A DNA stretch of 64,000 nucleotides from Alphaproteobacteria bacterium (GCA_016776635.1 JADHSZ010000003.1:1-64000); one strand, 5' to 3'. Positions 43,068 through 51,434 are shown, counted from the stretch's first letter. Numbers and translations are program-made. The notes: generated from the sequence alone by a model not told the origin.

Positions 43068-45215
43068 TTACGCCGTTTCGCCCTTTCCGGACACAAGGCT
43101 CAAAATCTCCGTGGCCGCCTTGGGAATGTTCGTTCCCGGCCCGAAAATAGCCGACACGCCTTTCTTCTTCAGGAAATCATAGTCCTGCGGGGGAATAACG
43201 CCACCACAAACCACCACAATGTCTTCTCCACCCTGTTCCTTCAACGCATCCATAAGCAGCGGAACCAGAGTCATATGGCCCGCCGCCAGGCTGGATACGC
43301 CGATAATGTGCACATCGTTTTCGATGGCCTGACGGGCGGCTTCCTCGGGAGTCTGGAACAGCGTGCCGATATCCACGTCGAAACCGATATCGGCAAAGGC
43401 CGTGGCGATCAGCTTGGCGCCGCGGTCATGGCCGTCCTGTCCCATTTTAGCCACCAGAATACGGGGGCGGCGGCCCTTGTCATCGGCGAAAGCCGCCACA
43501 TGGCTGCAGATTTCGGCAAAAGACTCATCACCGTCATAGGCCGCACCGTAAACGCCCGAGATGCTCTGGCTCACCGGCCGGTGCCGTGAAAATACGGCCT
43601 CAAGAGCAGACGAAATTTCGCCCAGCGTAGCCCGTGCTCGTGTGGCCTCAATGGACAGGGAGAGAAGATTATCACTGCCTTCCGCACCCTGAGCTAACGC
43701 ATCCAGGGCCTTCTGGCAGGCTTCCTCGTCCCTTCCGGCGCGCACCGCCTCAAGACGTTTGATTTGGGCCTCGCGGACCTCGGCGTTATCGATGCTGAGA
43801 ATATTGACCTCGGTTTCCTGATCGGGAGTGTATTTATTGACCCCCACTACCGTCTGTTCCCCACGATCGACACGGGCCTGACGGCGGGCCGAGGATTCCT
43901 CGATCCGCATCTTGGGAAGCCCGGCCTCAACGGCCTTGGTCATACCGCCAATTTCCTCCACTTCCTCAATCAGGGCCCAGGCCGCCTGAGCGATACTGTT
44001 GGTCAAACTCTCCACGTAATAGGAGCCGCCCAGGGGGTCCACCACGTTGGGAATTCCCGTTTCCTCGGCGATGATGAGCTGGGTGTTGCGGGCGATGCGC
44101 GCCGATGCCGGGGTCGGCAGAGCCAGTGCCTCGTCGAAGGAATTGGTATGCAGGGACTGGGTTCCGCCCAGCACCGCCGCCATGGCCTCGATGGTGGTGC
44201 GGACAATGTTGTTATGGGGATCCTGTTCGGTGAGGCTGACGCCGGAGGTCTGGCAATGGGTACGCAGGGCCATGCTCCGTGGATTCTTGGGATCGAACTG
44301 CTGCATGATTTTGGCCCACAGCACACGACCGGCGCGCATTTTCGCGATCTCCATGAAAAAATTCATGCCCACGGACCAGAAAAAGGACAGCCGGGGCGCA
44401 AAATCGTCCACTTCCAGCCCCCGCGACAAAGCCGCCCGCACATATTCCAGGCCATCGGCCAGAGTGTAGGCAAGCTCCTGTACCTGGGTCGCTCCGGCCT
44501 CCTGCATGTGATAGCCGGAAATGGAGATGGAATTAAACTTAGGCATGTTGCGCGAAGCATATTCGATAATATCGGACACAATCCGCATGCTCGGCTCGGG
44601 CGGATAGATATAGGTATTGCGGACCATGAATTCCTTGAGGATATCGTTCTGGATGGTTCCGGAAATCTGGTCCTGGGAGACACCCTGTTCCTCGGCGGCA
44701 ACGATAAAACCAGCGAGAACCGGCAGAACCGCGCCGTTCATGGTCATGGAGACGCTCATGCGGTCGAGCGGGATGCTGTCGAACAAAACCTTCATGTCCT
44801 CCACCGAATCGATGGCCACACCCGCCTTGCCCACATCCGCCACCACCCGCGGGTGATCGGAATCATAGCCACGGTGGGTGGCCAGATCGAAGGCCACAGA
44901 CAGACCCATCTGTCCGCTCTTCAAACAGTCGCGATAGAAGGTGTTGGAGGCTTGCGCCGTGGAGAACCCGGCATACTGGCGGAGGGTCCAGGGACGATTG
45001 GCGTACATGGTGGCGCGCGGCCCGCGAAGATAGGGAGGAAACCCCGGCAGGCTGTCCAAATATTCCAGCCCCTCCAAATCTTCGGCCGTGTAGAGAGCCT
45101 TAACGGAAATACCTTCGGGCGTCTCCCAGACAAGATCATCCGGGTCGCCGTCCTTCATTTCCTTCGCGGCAAGGTCTCGCCATTGCCCCGTATCGCGTCG
45201 GGGAAAGTCAGTCAT
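43068..45215 (-). CDS. mcm: Methylmalonyl-CoA mutase (adenosylcobalamin-dependent, single chain)
   Basis: Interconverts (R)-methylmalonyl-CoA and succinyl-CoA (715 aa). The TIM-barrel part starts with [28 protein letters not shown] and includes [20 protein letters not shown] and [19 protein letters not shown]. The C-terminal B12 domain carries the DxHxxG motif in [28 protein letters not shown] and the [17 protein letters not shown] tail. ATG 45215 ([12 protein letters not shown]) chosen over an upstream open frame. Works with MeaB (same strand, 5.5 kb away) and depends on cobalamin from the CobST pathway. Confidence 0.97.
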   Translation of the reverse strand: MTDFPRRDTGQWRDLAAKEMKDGDPDDLVWETPEGISVKALYTAEDLEGLEYLDSLPGFPPYLRGPRATMYANRPWTLRQYAGFSTAQASNTFYRDCLKSGQMGLSVAFDLATHRGYDSDHPRVVADVGKAGVAIDSVEDMKVLFDSIPLDRMSVSMTMNGAVLPVLAGFIVAAEEQGVSQDQISGTIQNDILKEFMVRNTYIYPPEPSMRIVSDIIEYASRNMPKFNSISISGYHMQEAGATQVQELAYTLADGLEYVRAALSRGLEVDDFAPRLSFFWSVGMNFFMEIAKMRAGRVLWAKIMQQFDPKNPRSMALRTHCQTSGVSLTEQDPHNNIVRTTIEAMAAVLGGTQSLHTNSFDEALALPTPASARIARNTQLIIAEETGIPNVVDPLGGSYYVESLTNSIAQAAWALIEEVEEIGGMTKAVEAGLPKMRIEESSARRQARVDRGEQTVVGVNKYTPDQETEVNILSIDNAEVREAQIKRLEAVRAGRDEEACQKALDALAQGAEGSDNLLSLSIEATRARATLGEISSALEAVFSRHRPVSQSISGVYGAAYDGDESFAEICSHVAAFADDKGRRPRILVAKMGQDGHDRGAKLIATAFADIGFDVDIGTLFQTPEEAARQAIENDVHIIGVSSLAAGHMTLVPLLMDALKEQGGEDIVVVCGGVIPPQDYDFLKKKGVSAIFGPGTNIPKAATEILSLVSGKGETA

Positions 45216-45297
45216 AGCGTCTGCTCCAAGTCCAAGGCGCGGCAGTATAGCCACTGTGGTGCAACGCAGCAAAGGATACTGCCACCAGTGCCTCCCT

Positions 45298-45340
45298 CCA
45301 CCGAAAACCACAGGAAACCACAGAAAACCATAGAAAAACA
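45298..45340. repeat. Short GAAAACCACAG direct repeats upstream of methylmalonyl-CoA mutase
   Basis: Four imperfect 10-11-bp units (GAAAACCACAG, GAAACCACAG, AAAACCATAG, AAAAACACGC) in a row, about 90-130 bp upstream of the mutase start. Possible operator for a regulator of propionyl-CoA metabolism or chance repetition. Confidence 0.4.
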
Positions 45341-45387
45341 CGCTCCCAGACAAGGGAGAAGAGGATTCCCGAAACAGTCCTTCACGA

Positions 45388-45419
45388 ATAATAATTAAAG
45401 TTATAACTTTAATTATTAT
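45388..45419. promoter_or_regulatory. Perfect 32-bp AT-rich palindrome upstream of the AbrB antitoxin
   Basis: Symmetric about 45403/45404 with core AAAGTTATAACTTT and no mismatch over 32 bp. It lies 53 bp before the antitoxin ATG and is followed by a second imperfect palindrome (TATAGATATAACTATA). AbrB/MazE antitoxins often bind palindromes in their own promoter, so this is the likely autoregulatory operator. Confidence 0.65.
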
Positions 45420-45471
45420 ATAGATATAACTATAGTAATAACATTCTAGCCCGAATTCAGGAGGAAATTAC

Positions 45472-45696
45472 ATGCATGCGTTGAAAGTACGTCGGGTGGG
45501 AAACTCCCTGGGCCTGACTCTCCCCAAGGAGGTGGGGACACAGTTGCAGGTGAAAGAAGGCGACACGCTTTTCCTGACACCGGCACCTTATGGATTTTTC
45601 ATCACGCCCTATGACGAAACCTTTCAGGCCACCGTGGACGCCTTTGAAGAGGGAGCGGGACAATTCAGAAACGCACTGCGCGAACTCGAACCGTAG
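45472..45696 (+). CDS. AbrB/MazE-type antitoxin
   Basis: A 74-aa SpoVT-AbrB swapped-hairpin protein: MHALKVRRVGNSLGLTLPKEVGTQLQVKEGDTLFLTPAPYGFFITPYD, with a helical C-terminal arm FQATVDAFEEGAGQFRNALRELEP that in this group contacts the toxin. Members of this form are paired with Doc toxins. A very strong ribosome site (CAGGAGGAAATTAC) precedes it. The following frame encodes a Doc-like protein with a damaged active site. The large palindrome upstream is probably its operator. Confidence 0.9.
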   Translation: MHALKVRRVGNSLGLTLPKEVGTQLQVKEGDTLFLTPAPYGFFITPYDETFQATVDAFEEGAGQFRNALRELEP

Positions 45697-45743
45697 CTCA
45701 CCCAAAATGGCGCGAGGAACGCATCCTCACCGCCATTTACGGC

Positions 45744-46115
45744 ATGCTGCGCGCCCGCGGGAGGGTGAGGGAGACGGGATGGTACGCCGATGAGACGCGG
45801 CTGAAAAAGCTGTTGGCGCGGATTCGGGGTGACGGAGAAAAAGACGAAACCGCCGCCCAGAATGGAAACCGGAACGGGAAGACACCATTCCGGATCGCCG
45901 CCGCCTATGGCGCGGGACTGGTCCGGGAGAGGCCCTTTCCCGGAAACAATCTGGATGTGGCGCTGATGGCGGCCTATGTGATCCTGCGTCTCGGCGGATT
46001 CAGCCTTGCCACAACCGAAGAGGAAGCCGTGGCCGCAATGCGGGCGCTGGGAAAAGAAGAAATCAGCGAGGATGCCTTTGCCGGCTGGCTCGAGAAAAAC
46101 AGCCGTAAGCCCTGA
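45744..46115 (+). pseudogene. Doc-like (death-on-curing) toxin remnant
   Basis: Downstream partner position of the AbrB antitoxin. The frame is open from 45648 and reads RTVAHPKWREERILTAIYGMLRARG before the first Met at 45744, matching the start of Doc proteins but with no start codon there. The Fic/Doc motif HPFxDGNKR is degraded to RPFPGNNLDVALMAAYVILRLGGF: His, Asp, Lys and Arg are lost. The C-terminal TEEEAVAAMRALGKEEISEDAFAGWLEKN is still Doc-like. An insert of about 15 charged residues follows LLARI. Probably inactive, yet the frame is intact. Confidence 0.65.
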
Positions 46116-46173
46116 GTCGTAGGCCTTACGAATTGTGGGCCTTATGAGCCCCCCGTATGAACCACGGACCCTT

Positions 46174-47088
46174 TTATTCCCCATTCCAGCGGAAAGAGGT
46201 GATGGCGCCGTTGGGGAAATGCCCTGCCGCCTCGCAGAATCCGGCCAAACGGACAGGGTCCGGCGTTTCCCCCCTGGCGAGGCCGATTTCCTCCCCATGC
46301 AGGCCGTCGGTCACCAGGAGCGAATCGATACCGGCGTTTTCGCCGCCGGCAATGTCGGTGCGCAGAGAATCACCCACCGCCAGGATACGGCTGTGATCGG
46401 CAATGCCGAGGCAACGGAAACAGCTCTCGTAGATTTCCTTGTCGGGCTTGCCGTGATAACGCACCTCCCCGCCCAGCTCCTCGTAGCGGCGGGCCAGCGC
46501 CCCGGCGCAGATCATTCTGACTCCCCCACGGACAACCTCTAAGTCCGGGTTGGAACAGATCATGGGCAGCTTCGCCCGCGCGCCCTCAGACAGGGTATCC
46601 TCGTAATCGGCCACCGTCGCACCGTCGTCCCACGGCCCGGTATTGAGGATGAACTGGGATTCGCGCAGTGTGTCCACCTCCTGCAGTGACAACCCTTCGA
46701 GCATGTTCATGTCGCGCTCCGGCCCGATATGGAAACAGCGTTCCCCCAGCGCCGCATACCAGGGGTCGTCTCTGGCGGCGAGATGGTCATAGGCCTCCTG
46801 ACCCGAGGACATGATGCCGTCATAGAGGTTTTCAGGCACGCCAAAGGCCGTCAGCTGTTCAACAATCACATGAGAACGGCGCGGGGCGTTGGATAACAGG
46901 ACAATCCGCTTTCCCGCCTCGCGCAGGCGGGAAAGGCAATCAATGACACCGGGGAAAACGGTAACGCCGTCATGGATGACCCCCCACAGATCGAGAATAT
47001 ACCCGTCGTAGCCTGCGGCCAGTTCCTCCATGCCGGAATAAATGGCAAGGGATGCCCCGCCGGTCTGGAGGGAGTCAGGCGCTTTCAC
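46174..47088 (-). CDS. HAD-superfamily class IIA phosphatase (TIGR01459-like)
   Basis: A 304-aa cytoplasmic HAD hydrolase. Motif I DGYILDLWGVIHDGVTVFPG, motif II LLSNAPRRS, motif III KPDKEIYESC, motif IV ILAVGDSLRTDIAGGENAGIDSLLVTDG. The large C2 cap (residues about 95-215) places it with NagD-like class IIA enzymes; TIGR01459 members are mainly alphaproteobacterial and uncharacterised. GTG 47088 with AAGGA 6 nt upstream is the best start; it overlaps the end of the EAL gene by 14 bp. Substrate unknown. Confidence 0.87.
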   Translation of the reverse strand: MKAPDSLQTGGASLAIYSGMEELAAGYDGYILDLWGVIHDGVTVFPGVIDCLSRLREAGKRIVLLSNAPRRSHVIVEQLTAFGVPENLYDGIMSSGQEAYDHLAARDDPWYAALGERCFHIGPERDMNMLEGLSLQEVDTLRESQFILNTGPWDDGATVADYEDTLSEGARAKLPMICSNPDLEVVRGGVRMICAGALARRYEELGGEVRYHGKPDKEIYESCFRCLGIADHSRILAVGDSLRTDIAGGENAGIDSLLVTDGLHGEEIGLARGETPDPVRLAGFCEAAGHFPNGAITSFRWNGE

Positions 47089-48373
47089 GGCTGATCCTTG
47101 GCTTACCCAGAAGATATCCCTGGCCCAGGTGAATGGGCTGGTCGAGCAATTGCAGCAGTGAATCATCATCCTCGATGCGTTCGGCGATGATATCCATATT
47201 GAGAAGATCGAAGGTTTCCTTCAGCCCCGCCAGATCCCCCTTGTTCTTGGCCTCACGGAGAAGAAGGGCGATGGGCACCTTGACGAATTTCACGCGGCGG
47301 CTGGCGATTTCATCGAAATTCATGTCGAGACGGGTGACCTGATCGATTGAGAAACGGAATCCCATATTCGACATTTGCTCGAGATTTTCCAGGCCCTTGC
47401 CGTCAAGCTGGGCCATATCGTTCTGGGCAAACTCGAAAATCAGGCTCGGCGCCAGCTCGGCGTTTTCCAGAAGATAGGAGATGAACTCCCCGAAGAAATC
47501 CTCATCCGCCAGGGAATAGGTGGAAATGTTGCAGAAGAACCCAAGGCCGCGATGGGCGCGCTGGTTTTTCCGTACCAGCTGCACACAGCGGAAAAGAAGC
47601 ATGTTGTCGATGGCGGCTATCAGCCCCTTCCTTTCGGCGATCTGCAGATATTGCTGTGGCAGAAGCGCGGAGTTTTCGGTCCTGACCCGTGAGAAACATT
47701 CGAAGAAATTGAGCCTGCGCTGCGGCAGGGTGACAATGGGCTGAAGCATGAGATCCACGCGCCCGGCATTCAGCGCGTCGGTGACAATCTCGATGACCGC
47801 CGAATCCTCGTGGTCGGAGGCGCCGACGATCCTTGGTTCCTGGCGCTGCTTTCCCTTCTGTAGCTTTTTTGATTTGCCGGCACTCTTCCCGGGGCGTTTT
47901 TTCTCTGGAGGCCGTTTTACCCGGGGCTTTTTTGACGAGCGCGAGGCGGTCTTCTTCTCCGGAGAAGCCGTGCCCTTGAAAAGCCTGGACACCAGATGTT
48001 TGCGTACCCGCTCTTCGGCCTGACTTTTCTTGTCCTTTGCTGTCGGCTTCGGTGGTGGCCCCGATGGCGGCCCCGATGGCGGCACGGTACCAGCATCGAG
48101 AATAAGCTGTGCGGTGCCATCGGCGCGTGCCTGTTGCCCCACAAACAGGGACTGATCGGTGCGCAGACGGATGATTTCGGCACGCAAACGCCGCCGGCTT
48201 TCAAAAAAGGCATAGGCCATGTGGATGAGCGCCCCCACCAGCACGACCACGCCGCCCACGGCCAGTCCCAGGGACTCCGTGGCCCCGGGAAAGGTAAGGG
48301 GAAGGGTAATCACCACGATCCCGGCGAGAATCAGATAGGACAGAAAGACAATAGCGTGAAAGAGCGGCGTCAT
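47075..48373 (-). CDS. Degenerate EAL-domain membrane protein
   Basis: A 432-aa protein: two N-terminal transmembrane segments (LFHAIVFLSYLILAGIVVITL and LGLAVGGVVVLVGALIHMAYAFF), a short coiled coil, a Lys/Pro-rich linker (about 100-185) and a C-terminal EAL-like domain. The EAL signature itself is replaced by FECFSRV; the metal-binding FEITE Glu-x-Glu is FEFAQND and the DDFG loop is DQVTRL. Only the final QGYLLGKP is standard. It is unlikely to hydrolyse cyclic-di-GMP and may be a binder or scaffold. Overlaps the HAD gene. Confidence 0.85.
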   Translation of the reverse strand: MTPLFHAIVFLSYLILAGIVVITLPLTFPGATESLGLAVGGVVVLVGALIHMAYAFFESRRRLRAEIIRLRTDQSLFVGQQARADGTAQLILDAGTVPPSGPPSGPPPKPTAKDKKSQAEERVRKHLVSRLFKGTASPEKKTASRSSKKPRVKRPPEKKRPGKSAGKSKKLQKGKQRQEPRIVGASDHEDSAVIEIVTDALNAGRVDLMLQPIVTLPQRRLNFFECFSRVRTENSALLPQQYLQIAERKGLIAAIDNMLLFRCVQLVRKNQRAHRGLGFFCNISTYSLADEDFFGEFISYLLENAELAPSLIFEFAQNDMAQLDGKGLENLEQMSNMGFRFSIDQVTRLDMNFDEIASRRVKFVKVPIALLLREAKNKGDLAGLKETFDLLNMDIIAERIEDDDSLLQLLDQPIHLGQGYLLGKPRISRESA

Positions 48374-48513
48374 CCCCGGTCTTTACCTCGCGCTCTGATG
48401 TAACCAGCGTTCCCTCAAGGGTGCCAAGCTTTGCCCCCCCGGTTCAATGCTTATTGTCTGGGTTGTTCTGATTGTTCTGGGCCGCCTCACGGCCTCCCCG
48501 GGGAAAATATATA

Positions 48514-49611
48514 TCATCGCGCATCCACCCCCACCGCTTCGGTCACGCAAGAATAGCCGTCGGCGCGAAGAAGATCGCTCAGGTCTCCCCTGATGCGTCC
48601 GATCAATGCCGGGCCATGATAGGCAAAGGCGGTATAGAGCTGGACCAGGGAGGCCCCGGCCCTGATTTTGAGATAGGCATCGCGGCCGCTGGACACCCCG
48701 CCCACGCCGATGAGGGGAAACCTGCCTTCCGTCAGGCGGTGGAAATCACGCAGCACTTCGGTGGAAAGATCGAACAGGGGACGACCCGACAGGCCACCCG
48801 CCTCATGGCGGTGGCGGCTCTGCAGGGTTTGGGGGCGGGACAGGGTGGTATTACCGATAATCAGGCCGTCTATGCCCGATCCTCCCGACGCCGATTCCAT
48901 GACCACCCCGGCGATGGCCTCGCGCTCTTGCAAGGCCAGGTCCGGCGCCAGCTTCAACAAAAGCGGCGTCTTTGCCCCGCCGCCGGAACATGCCGCATCC
49001 CGCGCCGCCGCCACCCGTGGGAGAAGTTCTTGCAGGTGTTCCCCGCTCTGAAGGTCGCGCAGGCCCGGCGTATTAGGCGAGGACACATTGATCACCAGAT
49101 AGTCGGCCAGCGCCGCGCAGCGGGATACGCCCCCGGCGTAATCGGCGGCAGCATCGGCGCTGTGGCGGTTGCGGCCAAGGTTGGCGCCGACGATCCCCTT
49201 GCCGGGCGAGGTGTCTCGGAAAGCCCCAAGCCGTGCCGCGAAGGCGTCCAGGCCCTCGCTGTTAAAACCGAAACGGTTAATCACGGCCTCGTCGGCGGCA
49301 AGGCGGAACATGCGCGGCCTGGGGTTCCCGGGCTGGGGAAGCGGCGTCACCGTGCCCGCCTCCACAAAGGCAAAGCCAAGACCGAACAGGGCTCCCAAGG
49401 CGCGGGCGTCCTTGTCGAAACCGGCGGCAAGACCGATGGGATGGGGAAATTCCAGCCCCCAGACCCGGCTCGCCAGAAACGGATCGGCGGCCGCATCTCC
49501 AGCGGTCATAGTGGGGGCCAGTCCATGACCGAGCGCCCACAGACTCAGCCCGTGGGCGGTTTCCGGCGGCAACAACCGCAGCAGGGGGCCGATGGCGCGG
49601 TAGGCGTCCAT
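48514..49611 (-). CDS. pyrD: Dihydroorotate dehydrogenase (quinone), class 2
   Basis: FMN enzyme oxidising dihydroorotate with ubiquinone in pyrimidine synthesis (365 aa, inner-membrane associated). A helical N-terminal quinone-tunnel segment (PLLRLLPPETAHGLSLWALGHGL) marks class 2. Catalytic Ser in VINVSSPNTPGLRDLQ, plus NRFGFNSEGLDAF, LLLKLAPDL, GGLSGRPLFDLSTEVLR and IGVGGVSSGRDAYLKIRAGASLVQLYTAF. The start overlaps the stop of the DUF952 gene (TAATG), a linkage common in alphaproteobacteria. Confidence 0.97.
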   Translation of the reverse strand: MDAYRAIGPLLRLLPPETAHGLSLWALGHGLAPTMTAGDAAADPFLASRVWGLEFPHPIGLAAGFDKDARALGALFGLGFAFVEAGTVTPLPQPGNPRPRMFRLAADEAVINRFGFNSEGLDAFAARLGAFRDTSPGKGIVGANLGRNRHSADAAADYAGGVSRCAALADYLVINVSSPNTPGLRDLQSGEHLQELLPRVAAARDAACSGGGAKTPLLLKLAPDLALQEREAIAGVVMESASGGSGIDGLIIGNTTLSRPQTLQSRHRHEAGGLSGRPLFDLSTEVLRDFHRLTEGRFPLIGVGGVSSGRDAYLKIRAGASLVQLYTAFAYHGPALIGRIRGDLSDLLRADGYSCVTEAVGVDAR

Positions 49612-49973
49612 TACCCCTCCACCTCGTCCAAAAGGGGCGGAATGGCGGGATTCCCGTCGGCACCAAGGGAGAGAAGTTCGGCACGGATCACGGCGTCATG
49701 GGGCAACGGCCCATAGAGATGGGGAAACAGAGCGCCGCCCCGTGAGGGCTCCCATTTCAACCCGGGGCCCAGCTGCCCTGAATCCACCGTCAGAAGAACC
49801 AGGTCTTCCCGGCCCGCGAAGTGAATGGCGCCACTTTCCGCGAGCTGTTCGGCGGTGGAAAAATGAAGGAAGCCTTCGCCCCGTGGCGGCGGCTCGGCGG
49901 TGAACTCTCCGCCTTCCTCGAATGCCCGCCAGACGTGATCCGCACAGATATGATAGATGGGCTGCCTCGGCAT
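49611..49973 (-). CDS. DUF952 family protein
   Basis: A 120-aa protein with the DUF952 core: YHICADHVWRAFEEGGEFTAEPPPRGEGFLHFSTAEQLAESGAIHFAG, LVLLTVDSGQLGPGLKWEPSRGGALFPHLYGPLPHDAV. The fold resembles ADP-ribosyltransferase-like small domains, but no activity is known to me. One base overlap with pyrD suggests cotranscription. Confidence 0.9.
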   Translation of the reverse strand: MPRQPIYHICADHVWRAFEEGGEFTAEPPPRGEGFLHFSTAEQLAESGAIHFAGREDLVLLTVDSGQLGPGLKWEPSRGGALFPHLYGPLPHDAVIRAELLSLGADGNPAIPPLLDEVEG

Positions 49974-49984
49974 GCCCCGACCCT

Positions 49985-50249
49985 AGAGCATATCTTTCCC
50001 ATACGGAAACGTTTGATGGCTGTAAATCGGTTTATTCGGACAGACGCGGCGCGTAGCGCGATGCGGGCACATCGGGCAAGCGCCGCAACGCATCCGAGGG
50101 ACCGATTTACCCCACCGAAGGCCGGGTTCTTTTGTGCCGGCACTGCGTTCTCGTGTCTTGCATGATGTCCCGCATCATTCGGCGACACGGGCCTTGTGAC
50201 AACACAAAATAATCCCGGTCAAAGGATCCCGTATGGGAAAGATATGCTC
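49985..50249. mobile_element. 265-bp MITE-like or structured element with 22-bp perfect terminal inverted repeats
   Basis: Ends 49985-50006 (AGAGCATATCTTTCCC...) and 50228-50249 are exact reverse complements. Inside are two large nested hairpins. Arm 1 is 50022-50110, with pairings 50022-50031/50101-50110, 50036-50040/50093-50097, 50046-50052/50080-50086, 50059-50063/50070-50074. Arm 2 is 50118-50195, with pairings 50118-50123/50190-50195, 50152-50157/50184-50189, 50162-50167/50173-50178. As RNA it would make a three-way junction. No transposase ORF and no obvious target duplication. It lies between DUF952 and the phage module. Confidence 0.65.
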
Positions 50250-50505
50250 TGGCCGAAGATGAGCGTTGCGAACAGGGGGGCGGGGATATTTGCAAAATGC
50301 GAGAGCCTTTACCGGCGGTGCGTGCATTCTGCAACAAAGCGGCGGCGGAAGCGAAAATGCGAAAAGGCTTCTGATTTATTTTATCGCATTGATTTTACTG
50401 TATTTTTCATGATCTCAGAGCCGGGAACACCGGCAACGGCGGTCTGGCACGGCCCTTGCGGAAAGAAGGGGAAAGCAATCCTTGTCACATCTGCAGGAGA
50501 CCGCC
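50250..50505. promoter_or_regulatory. Leader region with sigma-54-type promoter for the 66-aa gene
   Basis: TGGCACG at 50445-50451 and TTGC at 50456-50459 place the GG and GC dinucleotides exactly 12 bp apart, the full -24/-12 sigma-54 consensus. Predicted start about 50471, with ribosome site AGGAGA at 50495-50500 and ATG at 50506. Upstream, GCGAGAGCC/GGCTTC-type and repeated AAAATGCGA words (about 50294 and 50356) could be activator sites. The rest of the stretch shows no gene. Confidence 0.6.
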
Positions 50506-50706
50506 ATGTCCGATTTCCCCGATAATGCCCACCGCCACTCCCCCCTTGATTACGCCCTGCGCATGGTGGAAGCCACCGACGGCTGTGAATGCGCCCTGGT
50601 TCCCGCCGAGCCCACCGAGGACATGATGCGCATCGGCGCCACCGTGGGCGGCCTCAGTCTGGCCCAGGCACGCGCCATCTACCGCGCCATGCTGTGGGCG
50701 GCCTGA
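50506..50706 (+). CDS. 66-aa protein under a sigma-54-type promoter
   Basis: Starts MSDFPDNAHRHSPLDYALRM, contains GCECALVPAEPTEDMMRIGA and ends LAQARAIYRAMLWAA. No family recognised; the end of the protein is a plausible amphipathic helix. AGGAGA lies 5 nt before the ATG. It is the only plus-strand gene at this edge of the phage module and converges with the holin-like gene 22 bp away. It may be a phage or host small protein switched on by an enhancer-binding activator. Confidence 0.6.
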   Translation: MSDFPDNAHRHSPLDYALRMVEATDGCECALVPAEPTEDMMRIGATVGGLSLAQARAIYRAMLWAA

Positions 50707-50727
50707 GGAAAAAAAGAAAGAGGCCGT

Positions 50728-50901
50728 TCATGCCTCTCCTTCCTGAACGAAGAAGGCGGCGATCCCCGCCACGGCCACGCCGGCATCGACCATGACCTGC
50801 CACAGGCCGGGGTCGAGATTCACATGGAGCGCCGCCAGCACGCCGGCCAGACCGGCATAGGTGGAGGGCTCGCGCAGACGGTCGAGAATGTAGTCAATCA
50901 T
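50728..50901 (-). CDS. Holin-like small membrane protein of the prophage
   Basis: A 57-aa protein beginning MIDYILDRLREPSTYAGLAGVLAAL and ending VAGIAAFFVQEGEA; two hydrophobic stretches (STYAGLAGVLAALHV and VMVDAGVAVAGIAAFFV). Size, topology and position just after the SleB lysin gene fit a holin; similar short proteins beside lysins are common in alphaproteobacterial phages. A ribosome site GAGGTAACC precedes ATG 50901. Holin activity is inferred from context. Confidence 0.7.
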   Translation of the reverse strand: MIDYILDRLREPSTYAGLAGVLAALHVNLDPGLWQVMVDAGVAVAGIAAFFVQEGEA

Positions 50902-50906
50902 GGTGG

Positions 50907-51434
50907 TTACCTCACTTGGTTGTAGAAAAGGTGGTTGCCGATATCGGCACTGGGCGCACGTCCCCGCGCCCACAGGGGGAACACGCCTTTGGCGTGATAA
51001 TGGGTGGCGCCGCGCGTCACATCGTCGAGCACGCTCGCCACCGCCCGCCGGGCGACGCGCCGGCATATGGCGAACAGCGCATCCTCGGCGGAGACCGAGA
51101 AAAGTTTGTCGCGATTGGGATCGTTCGTGTTCCAACACGAAAACTGGAACGGCTTGCGGCACACCGCAGCCACGTGGTCGCCCCACCAATGGCGGGCGCC
51201 GATGGCGCGGCGGTTTTGGGCGTGGCGCACCCGGTTCATGACCACACAGGCCACCGCCTCCATGCCGCGCAGGCCCTCGCCCCGGGCCTCGCCGTAAATG
51301 GTGCGGGCGAGCACGTCCACGGCATCGTCTTGTGGGGTGTCTTGCGGGTTTTCGTGGGTTTCCGGCGGGGAGATTTCCGTCACCTCTTCGGGCACCGGAT
51401 GGAGAACCGGCACCAGGCGCGGCGGCAGCATCAT
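50907..51434 (-). CDS. Phage cell-wall hydrolase (SleB/Hydrolase_2)
   Basis: A 175-aa endolysin-like protein. The domain (about 40-175) shows VLARTIYGEARGEGLRGMEAVACVVMNRVRH, with catalytic Glu in GEARGE, then GDHVAAVCRKPFQFSCWNTNDPNRDKL and GATHYHAKGVFPLWARGRAPSADIGNHLFY. SleB-type enzymes are lytic transglycosylases acting on peptidoglycan. There is no signal peptide; release probably relies on the adjacent holin. The start overlaps the upstream gene by 4 bp. Confidence 0.9.
   Translation of the reverse strand: MMLPPRLVPVLHPVPEEVTEISPPETHENPQDTPQDDAVDVLARTIYGEARGEGLRGMEAVACVVMNRVRHAQNRRAIGARHWWGDHVAAVCRKPFQFSCWNTNDPNRDKLFSVSAEDALFAICRRVARRAVASVLDDVTRGATHYHAKGVFPLWARGRAPSADIGNHLFYNQVR

Noticed and set aside
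43764..45398. 544-aa plus-strand open frame
   Set aside because: Antisense to methylmalonyl-CoA mutase; no family features.
49821..50165. 114-aa plus-strand frame
   Set aside because: Half antisense to DUF952 and half within the inverted-repeat element; no ribosome site.
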